Part shown: in pieces, positions 7,108 through 14,753 of the stretch
Numbering within the stretch: the first letter of the stretch is position 1
Layout: each line of letters starts with the position of its first letter
From: an uncultured Schaedlerella sp.
GTDB lineage: Bacteria; Bacillota; Clostridia; Lachnospirales; Lachnospiraceae
Direction: 5' to 3'
NCBI GenBank assembly: GCA_934435195.1
Contig: CAKSAJ010000001.1
Span: 62,001 to 126,000, forward strand
DNA: 64,000 nucleotides
Made by a program: the position numbers and the translations under genes
Notes under the pieces: model-generated
Databases searched by the model: none
What the model was told of the DNA's origin: nothing
The model's input: the letters and a program-made list of their open reading frames with translations, nothing else

Positions 7108-7857
7108 ATGTCATATAGTGAATTAAAAGAAAACGAACTTAAATCTTTATTAAATGCTGCTGAAAATAAAGAAAAAAATAAAACAAGGAAAATATTGGTA
7201 TTTTTAGTTGTGTTTGCCCTTGGATTTTGCCCTATGTGTTTTTACTACTGGTATACATCAAGCTATTGGAAATCACAAAGAGAGATAACAATTGGAAATA
7301 TTGTAATAGCTTTATTAGTTGCCTTGTTTTTGGGAGTAATTTCAATTTTAATGTTACAATATTTAGATGAATGTAAAATAGAAATGTTTAAGTCGAAACT
7401 TATTGGTTTAGGAATTGAAGATGCGAAGAAAAATGTGGATGAAGATATTTATCAGAATCTAATAAAAATTAGTTATAAATATTTGGACGAGTATTATTTA
7501 CAAACGAGACAACAAGCACAAAAAGGTTTCTTTGTAACTGTGTATGTTGCTATAGTAGGAGCGATTATCGTGGCAATTGGTATTGTAGCTATGTTTTTTG
7601 GAAAAACTTCGCCTGCATATGTCACAACGGCATCAGGAGTAGTCACGGAATTTATTGCAGCAGTATTTTTTTATTTATATAATAAAACGGTAGCCAGTAT
7701 GAGTGATTATCATAATAAATTAGTGTTGTCTCAAAATGTTTCTATAGCATTAAAAATTTCAGAATCGATGTCAAAAGAACAAGGAGAAAAGGTAAAAGAA
7801 CATATTGCAGAAGAACTTATGAAAGATATAAACACTTATATACATTCGGAAAATTAA
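7108..7857 (+). CDS. Four-helix membrane protein, TRADD-N-associated membrane domain-like
   Basis: A 249-residue protein with GGAAGGAG about 6 bases before the ATG. After a charged N-terminus there are membrane segments at about 29-50 and 67-90, a cytoplasmic helical part, then a pair at about 143-167 and 170-192. The second pair and what follows (SGVVTEFIAAVFFYLYNKTV, then a segment with YHNKLVLSQNVSIAL) resembles the two-helix membrane domain named for its association with TRADD-N domains in predicted bacterial conflict systems. That link is from memory of the family pattern and is moderate. The gene has its own promoter and terminator between tail and lysis modules, as expected for a lysogen-expressed moron, possibly for superinfection exclusion or defence. 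Confidence 0.6.
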   Translation: MSYSELKENELKSLLNAAENKEKNKTRKILVFLVVFALGFCPMCFYYWYTSSYWKSQREITIGNIVIALLVALFLGVISILMLQYLDECKIEMFKSKLIGLGIEDAKKNVDEDIYQNLIKISYKYLDEYYLQTRQQAQKGFFVTVYVAIVGAIIVAIGIVAMFFGKTSPAYVTTASGVVTEFIAAVFFYLYNKTVASMSDYHNKLVLSQNVSIALKISESMSKEQGEKVKEHIAEELMKDINTYIHSEN

Positions 7858-7881
7858 GAACGGAATTGCCGTTCTTTTTTT
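7856..7881 (+). terminator. Terminator of accessory cassette 2
   Basis: AAGAACGG (7856-7863) pairs with CCGTTCTT (7869-7876) around a 5-base loop, followed by a T-run to 7881. It overlaps the stop codon of the 7108 gene and closes a one-gene transcription unit. Confidence 0.85.
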
Positions 7882-7905
7882 CTATGCAAAAATCGAGGTG
7901 TACAT

Positions 7906-7929
7906 ATGGAAATCAGAGCAAGACCCTAG
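7906..7929 (+). other. Seven-codon ORF MEIRARP (second copy of the 6821 micro-ORF)
   Basis: GAGGTG precedes the ATG by about 5 bases, and the frame reads MEIRARP then TAG. It shares five of seven residues with the 6821 micro-ORF. It lies just after the cassette 2 terminator, so the two copies bracket the 7108 gene. Confidence 0.4.
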
Positions 7930-7975
7930 AGGTCTTATTATTTTACGAAAAAATTAAGAAATCGAGGTACATAAA

Positions 7976-8254
7976 GTGTATGTAGACATAGAAACAATTA
8001 TTATGGCTGGAAGTCTTTTGACAGCAGTAGTGGTTATTTTTTCTGCTATTTTTGCGGTGTACAAGTGGTACTTAAAGCAGAATCAGCAGGATGTAGAAAT
8101 TGAAAGAGTAAAGTCAGAACAGTGCTTGCTGACCTATGGAATTCTTGCCTGTCTGAAAGGACTTAAGGAGCAGGGATGTAATGGCCCTGTGACCGAGGCA
8201 ATAGACAAGATTGAGAAACATATAAATAAGCAAGCACATGATCAGGAGGATTAG
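7976..8254 (+). CDS. Small phage membrane protein upstream of holin
   Basis: The GTG start at 7976 is supported by GAGGT about 7 bases upstream; the ATG at 7980 is in another frame. The product has 92 residues: a short N-terminus, one membrane segment (about residues 10-30, GSLLTAVVVIFSAIFAVY), then a charged helical tail with two Cys and a KIEKHINKQAHDQED end. Small single-helix proteins of this type often sit directly before the holin in clostridial phages and may modulate lysis. The stop is followed after two bases by the holin start, so the two are probably co-translated. Specific role not established. Confidence 0.7.
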   Translation: MYVDIETIIMAGSLLTAVVVIFSAIFAVYKWYLKQNQQDVEIERVKSEQCLLTYGILACLKGLKEQGCNGPVTEAIDKIEKHINKQAHDQED

Positions 8255-8256
8255 GT

Positions 8257-8547
8257 ATGGATATTATGAGCTATGTAAGACCAGAGTTGTTAGTTGTAGC
8301 AGTGGTATTGTATTTCCTTGGAATGTGGCTTAAGCAGGCTGCCTTTATCAAAGACAAATACATTCCGCTGGTACTGGGAATTGTTGGGATTTTTGTATGT
8401 GGAATCTACGTGGCATCAGTAGCAGCATTTGCAACCGTACAGGATATTTTATCTGCAATCTTTGCGGCAATCACACAAGGAATACTGGTCGCAGGATTGA
8501 GCAACTATGTGAATCAAATCATTAAGCAGATTGGTAAGGAAGAGTAG
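8257..8547 (+). CDS. Phage holin (Hol44-like)
   Basis: A 96-residue protein with three hydrophobic segments (about 10-27, 36-58 and 64-85) and a short charged C-terminus (KQIGKEE). The pattern IKDKYIPLVLGIVGI followed by DILSAIFAAITQGILVAG matches the clostridial phage holin family known as Hol44. It would form membrane lesions that release or activate the amidase encoded 55 bases downstream. AGGAGG lies just before the start. The stop codon is part of a strong hairpin at 8545-8568. Confidence 0.82.
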   Translation: MDIMSYVRPELLVVAVVLYFLGMWLKQAAFIKDKYIPLVLGIVGIFVCGIYVASVAAFATVQDILSAIFAAITQGILVAGLSNYVNQIIKQIGKEE

Positions 8548-8568
8548 AGGACGAGTAATCGTCCTCTA
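8545..8568. terminator. GTAA-tetraloop hairpin between holin and endolysin
   Basis: A perfect 10-bp stem TAGAGGACGA / TCGTCCTCTA closes on a GTAA loop (GNRA type) and includes the holin stop codon. The following sequence is TTAATTT, a weak tail, so it may act as an attenuator or mRNA-processing or stability element between holin and endolysin and not as a full terminator. Confidence 0.6.
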
Positions 8569-8573
8569 TTAAT

Positions 8574-8587
8574 TTGCGCCGGCGCAA
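8574..8587. promoter_or_regulatory. 14-bp perfect GC-rich palindrome before the endolysin
   Basis: TTGCGCCGGCGCAA is a perfect palindrome in AT-rich DNA, 6 bases before the endolysin ribosome binding site. It could bind a dimeric regulator or be a small hairpin affecting translation. No known operator is recognised. Confidence 0.4.
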
Positions 8588-8602
8588 GAAAGGAGAAGAA
8601 TT

Positions 8603-9580
8603 ATGAGTATTTGTAGAGGTGTAGCAGGAAGAAGAGGAACTAATCCAATCGGGATTTTCATTCACAACGATGCAGGAAGTCAGAATGCAAATGCAGCGTT
8701 CTATCAAAAGTGGTTACAGACACATAATCTGGAAGATGGGTTTGCCCACTATTATGTAGCGCAGGATGGTACATTACAGGCAGAAGATGATGTTAATCAT
8801 GCATGGCATTGTGGAGATACTAACGGAAATAACAATTATCTATCTATTGAAGTCTGCCAGAGCATGGGTGATATCGATATTTTCAAGAGCAACGAAGAGA
8901 AAGCGTTACAGTTAGCAGCACAGAAATGTAAACAGTACGATATCGAACCAAACCAGAACACAATTCGATTGCATCAAGAAGTGTATGCAACATCATGTCC
9001 GCATAGATCTGTCGAAATTCATGGTGGAGCTTCTGGATGCAAGACATATTTCATTAATCGGATCCGTGAGTTGATGGGGCTGGCAGAAATGCCGAAAGTT
9101 ACTTATACGGGTGCATCAAATACTGTGAAGCCAGCTCAGACAGGTGATCCAGGCATTGTATTCAAATACGCAGTACAATTAGAAGATGGAACTATCTTGC
9201 CATTTGTTACTAACCTAAATGACTTCGCTGGTATTCGAGGCAGACGCATTGCAAATGTAGCAATTAGTGTGAACAAGGGTTCTGTTAAATATCGTGTACA
9301 TGTATTAGGAAAAGGCTGGCTTCCGTGGGTTACTGGATGCAACTGGAATGATCCAATCAATGGCTATGCAGGTAATGGACAGATTATTGATGCTATCGAA
9401 GTGTATTATAGTACGCCAGAAGATATCGTTAATAAGTATGGGTACCAAAAAGCACAATACCGCACAAGTCCGGTGAATGGAAATTATTATTCTTGGCAGT
9501 ATGATAATGAGACCGGAAATGGTCAGGACGGATACGCAGGATGCTTTGGAGTGGCAATGGATAGATTCCAGTTGTTCTAA
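8603..9580 (+). CDS. N-acetylmuramoyl-L-alanine amidase endolysin
   Basis: A 325-residue protein with AAAGGAGA before the ATG. Residues about 10-155 form an Amidase_2 (PGRP-fold) domain. FIHND gives zinc ligand His21, YLSIEVCQ is the central strand, and HQEV (near 123) and TSCPHR (near 133) supply the remaining expected ligand region. Residues about 185-325 form a separate cell-wall-binding module (YAVQLEDGTILPFVTNLNDF, later GNGQIIDAIEVYY) of a kind common in clostridial phage amidases. No signal peptide, consistent with holin-dependent export. It is the last phage gene before the attachment junction. Confidence 0.9.
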   Translation: MSICRGVAGRRGTNPIGIFIHNDAGSQNANAAFYQKWLQTHNLEDGFAHYYVAQDGTLQAEDDVNHAWHCGDTNGNNNYLSIEVCQSMGDIDIFKSNEEKALQLAAQKCKQYDIEPNQNTIRLHQEVYATSCPHRSVEIHGGASGCKTYFINRIRELMGLAEMPKVTYTGASNTVKPAQTGDPGIVFKYAVQLEDGTILPFVTNLNDFAGIRGRRIANVAISVNKGSVKYRVHVLGKGWLPWVTGCNWNDPINGYAGNGQIIDAIEVYYSTPEDIVNKYGYQKAQYRTSPVNGNYYSWQYDNETGNGQDGYAGCFGVAMDRFQLF

Positions 9581-9587
9581 TAGAAAT

Positions 9588-9607
9588 CCCCGGTAGAAAT
9601 ACCGGGG
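9588..9607. terminator. Hairpin after endolysin (GAAA tetraloop)
   Basis: CCCCGGTA (9588-9595) pairs perfectly with TACCGGGG (9600-9607) around GAAA, starting 8 bases after the endolysin stop. The tail (AGAATATTGTAT) is not a pure T-run, but the position and stability fit the 3' end of the phage late transcript. Confidence 0.65.
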
Positions 9608-9632
9608 AGAATATTGTATCATCATAATATGA

Positions 9633-10172
9633 GTTTCTTCCTTATATTATAGGGTACAGACTTTTGGTGGTCCAGATGGAGAACTGGCTGCATCTATGAG
9701 ATATTTGTCCCAACGATATACTATGCCGTATAAGGAAGTAACAGGCATATTGACTGATATTGGAACGGAAGAACTGGCCCATATGGAAATCGTGTGTGCT
9801 ATAGTGCATCAATTAACCAGAGATTTAACTCCGGAACAGTTAAAAGAATCAGGATTTGATAAGTATTATGTTGATCACACATTAGCACTTTGGCCTCAAG
9901 CTGCCAGCGGAGCCCCTTGGACCGCTACCTATTTTCAATCTAAAGGAGATCCAATAACCGATTTGCACGAAGATATGGCAGCTGAGCAAAAAGCCCGTAC
10001 TACTTATGATAATATTTTACGCCTTGTGAAAGACCCTGAAGTATGTGATCCTATACGCTTCTTAAGAGAGCGAGAAATTGTTCATTATCAACGTTTTGGC
10101 GAAAGTTTAAGAATCGTGCAGGATAATTTAGATAGTAAAAATTACTATGCAATTAATCCAGAATTTGATTAA
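9633..10172 (+). pseudogene. cotJC: 5'-truncated cotJC-like manganese catalase, interrupted at the prophage junction
   Basis: The frame is open from 9633. From about 9657 it matches CotJC spore coat proteins (Mn-catalase fold): FGGPDGELAASMRYLSQRY, TEELAHMEIV with metal-ligand-type residues, AASGAPW, LHEDMAAEQKARTTYDN and the family's usual end (NYYAINPEFD). About 20-30 N-terminal residues usual in this family are missing, replaced by unrelated sequence that follows directly on the phage endolysin. The ATG at 9696 lies after the conserved GGPDGEL motif and has no ribosome binding site. The simplest reading is that the prophage integrated into the 5' part of the gene, with the rest at the other, unseen end. 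Confidence 0.75.
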
Positions 10173-10182
10173 ATTATAAACA

Positions 10183-10226
10183 AAAAAGTAGCTACTTACT
10201 TATCTTGTAGTGTAAGTAGCTATTTA
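10183..10226. terminator. Bidirectional terminator between cotJC and glf
   Basis: TAGCTACTTAC (10189-10199) pairs with GTAAGTAGCTA (10212-10222). An A-run precedes the stem (AAAAAA at 10182-10187), so it can end minus-strand glf transcripts. TTTAAAATT follows for the plus strand. Confidence 0.75.
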
Positions 10227-10229
10227 AAA

Positions 10230-11336
10230 TTACATCAATTTACTCACATCATCCAGCGCAGCAGCTATTACTTTATCCATATCGTAATATTTATAATGTC
10301 CTAAGCGACCGCCAAATATAATGTGTTCTTCTTTGTTTGCCAGTTCTTTATATTTTTGGTAAAGAGCACTGTTTCTTTCATCGTTTACTGGATAATAAGG
10401 TTCCATGCCAACAGTCCATTCGGAAGAATACTCTCTGGAAATTACAGTTTTCTTCTGTGTTCCAAATTCAAAATGTTTGTGCTCAATGATTCTTGTATAA
10501 GGGACTTCTCGATCTGTATAGTTCACAACAGCATTTCCTTGATAATTATCACAATCTAAAGTTTCTGTCTCAAATCTAACAGAGCGATATTCAAGTGCTC
10601 CAAATTGATAATTATAATATTCATCGATCATGCCGGTATAAACGATGTCAGTAGCAATATTTGGATGAGTTTTATAAAATTCAAAGAAATCCGTATTGAG
10701 TTGTACATCTATACCTTCTAACATTTTTTCAATAATTGCTGTATAACCACCAATAGGAATACCTTGATATCTGTCATTAAAATAATTATTATCATATGTG
10801 AAACGAACCGGGAGACGTTTTATAATAAATGACGGAAGATCTTTACAATCGCGTCCCCACTGTTTTTCGGTATAACCTTTTACAAGCTTTTCAAATACAT
10901 CTCGACCAACAAGCGATAAGCCTTGTTCTTCTAAGTTCTTTGGCTCTTTAATACCCGACTCAGAAACTTGTTTAGCAATCATTTCTTTTGCTTCTTGAGG
11001 AGTACGTATTCCCCACATCTTACTGAACGTATTCATGTTGAAAGGAAGATTATACAGTTCATCCTTATAAATAGCAACAGGTGAATTAATATAGTTATTA
11101 AATTCAGCAAATTGGTTTATATAATTCCATATTTTTTTGTCAGAGGTGTGGAAAATATGGGCCCCATATTTATGTACTCGAATTCCCTCAATATTCTCGG
11201 TATATATATTTCCAGCAATATGATCACGTTTATCTATAACTAGACATTTTTTGTCTCTTTTCTTTAATTCATTAGCTACAATAGAACCATATAAACCGGC
11301 TCCAACAATTAAATAGTCATAAGTTGTCTGATTCAA
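10230..11336 (-). CDS. glf: UDP-galactopyranose mutase
   Basis: A flavoenzyme of 368 residues that converts UDP-galactopyranose to UDP-galactofuranose for cell-surface glycans. The N-terminal dinucleotide fold is clear (YLIVGAGLYGSIVANELKKR). The family signatures HKYGAHIFHTSDKKIW, YNLPFNMNTFSKMWG and KGYTEKQWGRD follow, with GGRLGHYKYYDMDKVI near the end completing the FAD/UDP site. Length is normal. The only start available is TTG, with GAGGA upstream. It is divergent from an acyltransferase, suggesting a small locus for surface polysaccharide modification. Confidence 0.92.
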   Translation of the reverse strand: MNQTTYDYLIVGAGLYGSIVANELKKRDKKCLVIDKRDHIAGNIYTENIEGIRVHKYGAHIFHTSDKKIWNYINQFAEFNNYINSPVAIYKDELYNLPFNMNTFSKMWGIRTPQEAKEMIAKQVSESGIKEPKNLEEQGLSLVGRDVFEKLVKGYTEKQWGRDCKDLPSFIIKRLPVRFTYDNNYFNDRYQGIPIGGYTAIIEKMLEGIDVQLNTDFFEFYKTHPNIATDIVYTGMIDEYYNYQFGALEYRSVRFETETLDCDNYQGNAVVNYTDREVPYTRIIEHKHFEFGTQKKTVISREYSSEWTVGMEPYYPVNDERNSALYQKYKELANKEEHIIFGGRLGHYKYYDMDKVIAAALDDVSKLM

Positions 11337-11506
11337 TTCTAAATCCTCGTCTTTCTTGAGTAATAATATAATATTGTATCATGTTATTAGAAAACTGCCT
11401 AGTGTATGAGAAAAAATGTTGAAGCTTTTGATTCTAATATACATAGACAAAAAAAAAGAGAGATTGTATAATATTGTATAAAATAAAAAAGAAGGGCAGA
11501 AAATAG

Positions 11507-12619
11507 ATGCAAGAGATAATAGAGGTAAAAGAAAAAAACCAAAAATTATATTACAAATATATAGATATAGCAAAAGGAATTGCAATAATTTTAGTTGTTA
11601 TGGGACATATTGAATCCACCTCGACACTATATCAAATCTGGCAGAAATTTTTTATGCTATTTCATGTGCCTATATTTTTTATGATATCAGGGTTGACAAT
11701 ACAAGAAGAACAAATCAAAAAACCCTATAGCTATATCAAAAACAAAATCAAAACAATATACATTAGAGCGGTAATTTTCTGTAGTTTAGCTGTAATTTTT
11801 CATAATCTTTGCTGCAGATATGGATTTTATAATCCGCTTTTGTATCCAGGAGATTCTCGGTATGAGATATATACAAACAAGGAAATAGTAAAACAGATAA
11901 TATTAACGTTAGGATGTGCAGGAAGAGAGCCAATAATGGCTGCTATGTGGTTTGTGTTTGTATTATTTTTTTCGTTATGTGGATATGCAATTTTGTCAAG
12001 CATTTTATCATATTTTCTGAAAAATGAAAGTAGTTATGAGAGTGTCAGAACTATAATAATATGGGGAATGTTTGTACTTTCAGCTTTTTTAACAAATCAT
12101 TATCAGTTTACAATAAAAAGGTTCAGTAATGTTTTTGCAGCAATAGCATTGATACATTTGTCGCACATATTGAAACATTACAAAACTATAAAATTCGATA
12201 GATGGGAAATAATGTTAATATCATTTGTTGGGCTAATTCAAAATATGGAGTATGGAATTGTATTAATGAATTTGAATATCTATGGAAATCCAATATTTTT
12301 ATTATCAAACGGATTTTTTGGGATGTATTTTGTGTGCTTTTGGTCAAAAAAGATAGAAAATTATAAATGGAGTACAATATTACAGATTTGCGGAAGGCAT
12401 TCTTTTTGGATTATGGCCTTACATATATTGTCATTTAAAATAGTAACAATCTTATTAAGTAAGATATATGTTTGTCAGGTAGATATTGGACGAGTTACAC
12501 CAATCATGTTTTCATGGTGGGAAATCATAATATATGTTGTTTTGGGTGTGATGATTCCGGTTGTAATGGAAATTATAATTAAATATATAAAAAAAACTAT
12601 AATCGGAAGTGTAAAATAA
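11507..12619 (+). CDS. Membrane acyltransferase family 3 protein
   Basis: A 370-residue integral membrane protein with roughly ten hydrophobic segments. The N-terminus has the acyltransferase_3 signature: YIDIAKGIAIILVVMGHI, with the catalytic-type His, followed by FHVPIFFMISG. Such enzymes O-acetylate or O-acylate cell-surface sugars using a cytoplasmic acyl donor. AGAAGGG lies before the ATG. It is divergent from glf, so it may modify the same galactofuranose-containing polymer, but the acceptor is unknown. It is very AT-rich compared with the cobalamin genes that follow, which hints at horizontal acquisition. Confidence 0.82.
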   Translation: MQEIIEVKEKNQKLYYKYIDIAKGIAIILVVMGHIESTSTLYQIWQKFFMLFHVPIFFMISGLTIQEEQIKKPYSYIKNKIKTIYIRAVIFCSLAVIFHNLCCRYGFYNPLLYPGDSRYEIYTNKEIVKQIILTLGCAGREPIMAAMWFVFVLFFSLCGYAILSSILSYFLKNESSYESVRTIIIWGMFVLSAFLTNHYQFTIKRFSNVFAAIALIHLSHILKHYKTIKFDRWEIMLISFVGLIQNMEYGIVLMNLNIYGNPIFLLSNGFFGMYFVCFWSKKIENYKWSTILQICGRHSFWIMALHILSFKIVTILLSKIYVCQVDIGRVTPIMFSWWEIIIYVVLGVMIPVVMEIIIKYIKKTIIGSVK

Positions 12620-12642
12620 AGAACTGAGCGAAAAGCGTTCAT

Positions 12643-12668
12643 TGTAAGATAAAATATTTTATGTTACA
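12643..12668. promoter_or_regulatory. 26-bp AT-rich palindrome upstream of the cobalamin operon
   Basis: TGTAAGATAAAAT (12643-12655) followed by ATTTTATGTTACA (12656-12668) is an inverted repeat with one mismatched pair per arm, 24 bases after the acyltransferase stop and about 160 bases before cbiD. It may be a regulator site or an AT-rich hairpin. The TGTNA/TNACA ends recall several dimeric regulators, but the spacing matches none I can name with confidence. Confidence 0.35.
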
Positions 12669-12827
12669 CTCAATTTTGAATTATTCATTAATAATGAAAA
12701 AGGCATATATGAACAAAAATACAATTTTAGAAGTTAGATTCTGATTTTAGATAATACAACCGAGACAATAAAGAATTCGCAATATATTTATGGAACGGGT
12801 TCAGGATAATTCAGGAGCGTAAATTAG

Positions 12828-13994
12828 ATGACAAGTCAGAATAGCACAGAAATATGGCATGAACAAAAAAAATTAAAAACTGGATATACAACCGGCAGTT
12901 GTGCAGCAGCAGCTACGAAGGCAGCTTTGGAAATGTTATTGTCTGGAAATGAAATACAAAATATTTCTTTACTCACACCAAATCAAACAGAACTCTATTT
13001 AGAAGTAAAAGATATTTCAATGACAAGAGACTGGGTTAGTTGCGGTATACAAAAAGATAGTGGAGATGATCCGGATGTGACGAATGGCATTTGCGTGTAT
13101 GCAAGAGTTGAAAAGCAATCCGGAACAGAAATTATCATTGATGGTGGTATCGGTGTAGGGCGTGTGACAAGAAAAGGACTGGAACAAAGTATTGGTCAGG
13201 CAGCAATTAATAAAGTCCCTCGTGAAATGATAATGAAAGAGGCAAAAAAACAATGTGCAAAATATGGTTATCATCAAGGCTTGTCCATTGTTATTTCTGT
13301 ACCGGAGGGAGTTGAACTTGCAAAAAAAACGTTTAATCCAAGATTGGGGATAGAAGGAGGAATTTCCATATTAGGAACAACAGGGATTGTGCAGCCTATG
13401 AGCGAAAAAGCCTTAACAGATACGATTTTTCTTGAAATGAAAATGTTAAAGGAAAATGGTTTCGATTGGTGTTATGCAGTACCGGGGAATTATGGAATTG
13501 ACTTTTTAAATGATTCATTAGGATTTGATGCGGATATTGCAGTAAAGTACAGTAATTATGTAGGAGACGTTATTGATGATGCAGTAAATTTGGATATGAA
13601 GGGATTGTTATTTGTTGGACATATCGGTAAATTGATAAAAGTTGCAGCAGGAGTAATGAACACTCATTCTAGACAAGCCGATTGCAGAATGGAAGTTTTG
13701 TCTGCACATGCAGCATTGTGCGGCGCTGATAGAGCGGATATACATGAATTAATGAATTGTATTACAACAACGGAAGCAATTGATATATTAAAAAGAGAAA
13801 ACTTATTAGAGAAAGTTATGGAATCTGTTATGAAACGGGTTGAATTTTATTTGCAAAATCGAGCCGGAGAAGAGTTGAAAATCGGAGCAATCCTCTTTTC
13901 TAAGGAAGATGGGATTTTAGGAAGAACAACACAGGTGCCAGAACTTCTTAAACATATACAAGATCAGAAACGACAGGGGTATAAACTAGAATGA
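12828..13994 (+). CDS. cbiD: Cobalt-precorrin-5B C1-methyltransferase
   Basis: First gene of the cobalamin operon. The 388-residue product methylates C-1 of the corrin ring in the anaerobic pathway using S-adenosylmethionine. The N-terminal family signature KTGYTTGSCAAAATKAA is present, as are DVTNGICVYARVE, GGIGVGRVTRKGL and the conserved HIGKLIKVAAGVMNTHSR. AGGAG lies about 12 bases before the ATG. Its last four bases overlap the next gene's start (ATGA), so cbiD and cbiL are translationally coupled. CbiD is a marker of the oxygen-independent route. Confidence 0.95.
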   Translation: MTSQNSTEIWHEQKKLKTGYTTGSCAAAATKAALEMLLSGNEIQNISLLTPNQTELYLEVKDISMTRDWVSCGIQKDSGDDPDVTNGICVYARVEKQSGTEIIIDGGIGVGRVTRKGLEQSIGQAAINKVPREMIMKEAKKQCAKYGYHQGLSIVISVPEGVELAKKTFNPRLGIEGGISILGTTGIVQPMSEKALTDTIFLEMKMLKENGFDWCYAVPGNYGIDFLNDSLGFDADIAVKYSNYVGDVIDDAVNLDMKGLLFVGHIGKLIKVAAGVMNTHSRQADCRMEVLSAHAALCGADRADIHELMNCITTTEAIDILKRENLLEKVMESVMKRVEFYLQNRAGEELKIGAILFSKEDGILGRTTQVPELLKHIQDQKRQGYKLE

Positions 13995-14740
13995 AAGGAA
14001 AATTTTATGGAGTAGGTGTTGGTCCAGGTGATCCAGAATTATTGACAATAAAAGCAATTCGTGTAATGAAAGAATGTGAAGTGATTGCGATTGCCTTGTC
14101 AAAGGAATATATAGAAAGACCGAAAATTATTGATTTCAATGAACAAGCAGAATATGAGGCGGCTTTACAAGCTTGTGTAGCCTACCAAATAGCTTTGGAA
14201 GCCATACCGGAGCTAAAAGAAAAAGAATTATTGTTGCTTCCGATGCCGATGATTAAAGATCCGCAGAAATTAAAATTGATACATGAAGCAGATGCAATAA
14301 AAGTTATGGAAATTTTAAAAAAAGGAAAATCTGTCGCCTTTATTACATTGGGCGATCCTACTGTTTATTCCACTGTTTTATATGTTCATAAACATCTTCA
14401 AGATAAAAGTTATGAAACACATTTAATTCCTGGGGTTCCTTCATTTTGTAGTGCTGCGGCAAGGTTGAATATAGGCTTGGTTGAAAATAGAGAAGAGCTT
14501 CATATTCTTCCTGCATCCTATGAAATTGAGCAAGGTCTACGATTACCAGGAACAAAAATATTGATGAAAACTGGAAAACAGATAGCAAAAGTAAAACAGT
14601 TATTAAAGAATGAAAATTATCAGGTTGAAATGGTAGAAAATTGTGGTATGAAAAATGAAAAAATATATCGAACCATAGACGATATACCAGAAACGGCAGG
14701 GTATTATTCATTGATGATTATAAAAGAAGCGAAAGAATAG
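13991..14740 (+). CDS. cbiL: Cobalt-precorrin-2 C20-methyltransferase
   Basis: A 249-residue tetrapyrrole methylase that adds the C-20 methyl group to cobalt-factor II/precorrin-2. The glycine-rich N-terminal loop FYGVGVGPGDPELLTIKA and the second motif FITLGDPTVYSTVLYV place it in the CobI/CbiL group. LIPGVPSFCSAAARLNIGLVE is the third family block. It overlaps cbiD by four bases. In this operon the methylases come in a compact block (CbiL, CbiF, CbiH, CbiET). Confidence 0.93.
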   Translation: MKGKFYGVGVGPGDPELLTIKAIRVMKECEVIAIALSKEYIERPKIIDFNEQAEYEAALQACVAYQIALEAIPELKEKELLLLPMPMIKDPQKLKLIHEADAIKVMEILKKGKSVAFITLGDPTVYSTVLYVHKHLQDKSYETHLIPGVPSFCSAAARLNIGLVENREELHILPASYEIEQGLRLPGTKILMKTGKQIAKVKQLLKNENYQVEMVENCGMKNEKIYRTIDDIPETAGYYSLMIIKEAKE

Positions 14741-14753
14741 AGGAGGAAGATGC

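Noticed and set aside
9696..10172. cotJC as a complete gene starting at 9696
   Set aside because: That ATG is inside the conserved N-terminal region, lacks a ribosome binding site, and coding similarity continues upstream to about 9657.
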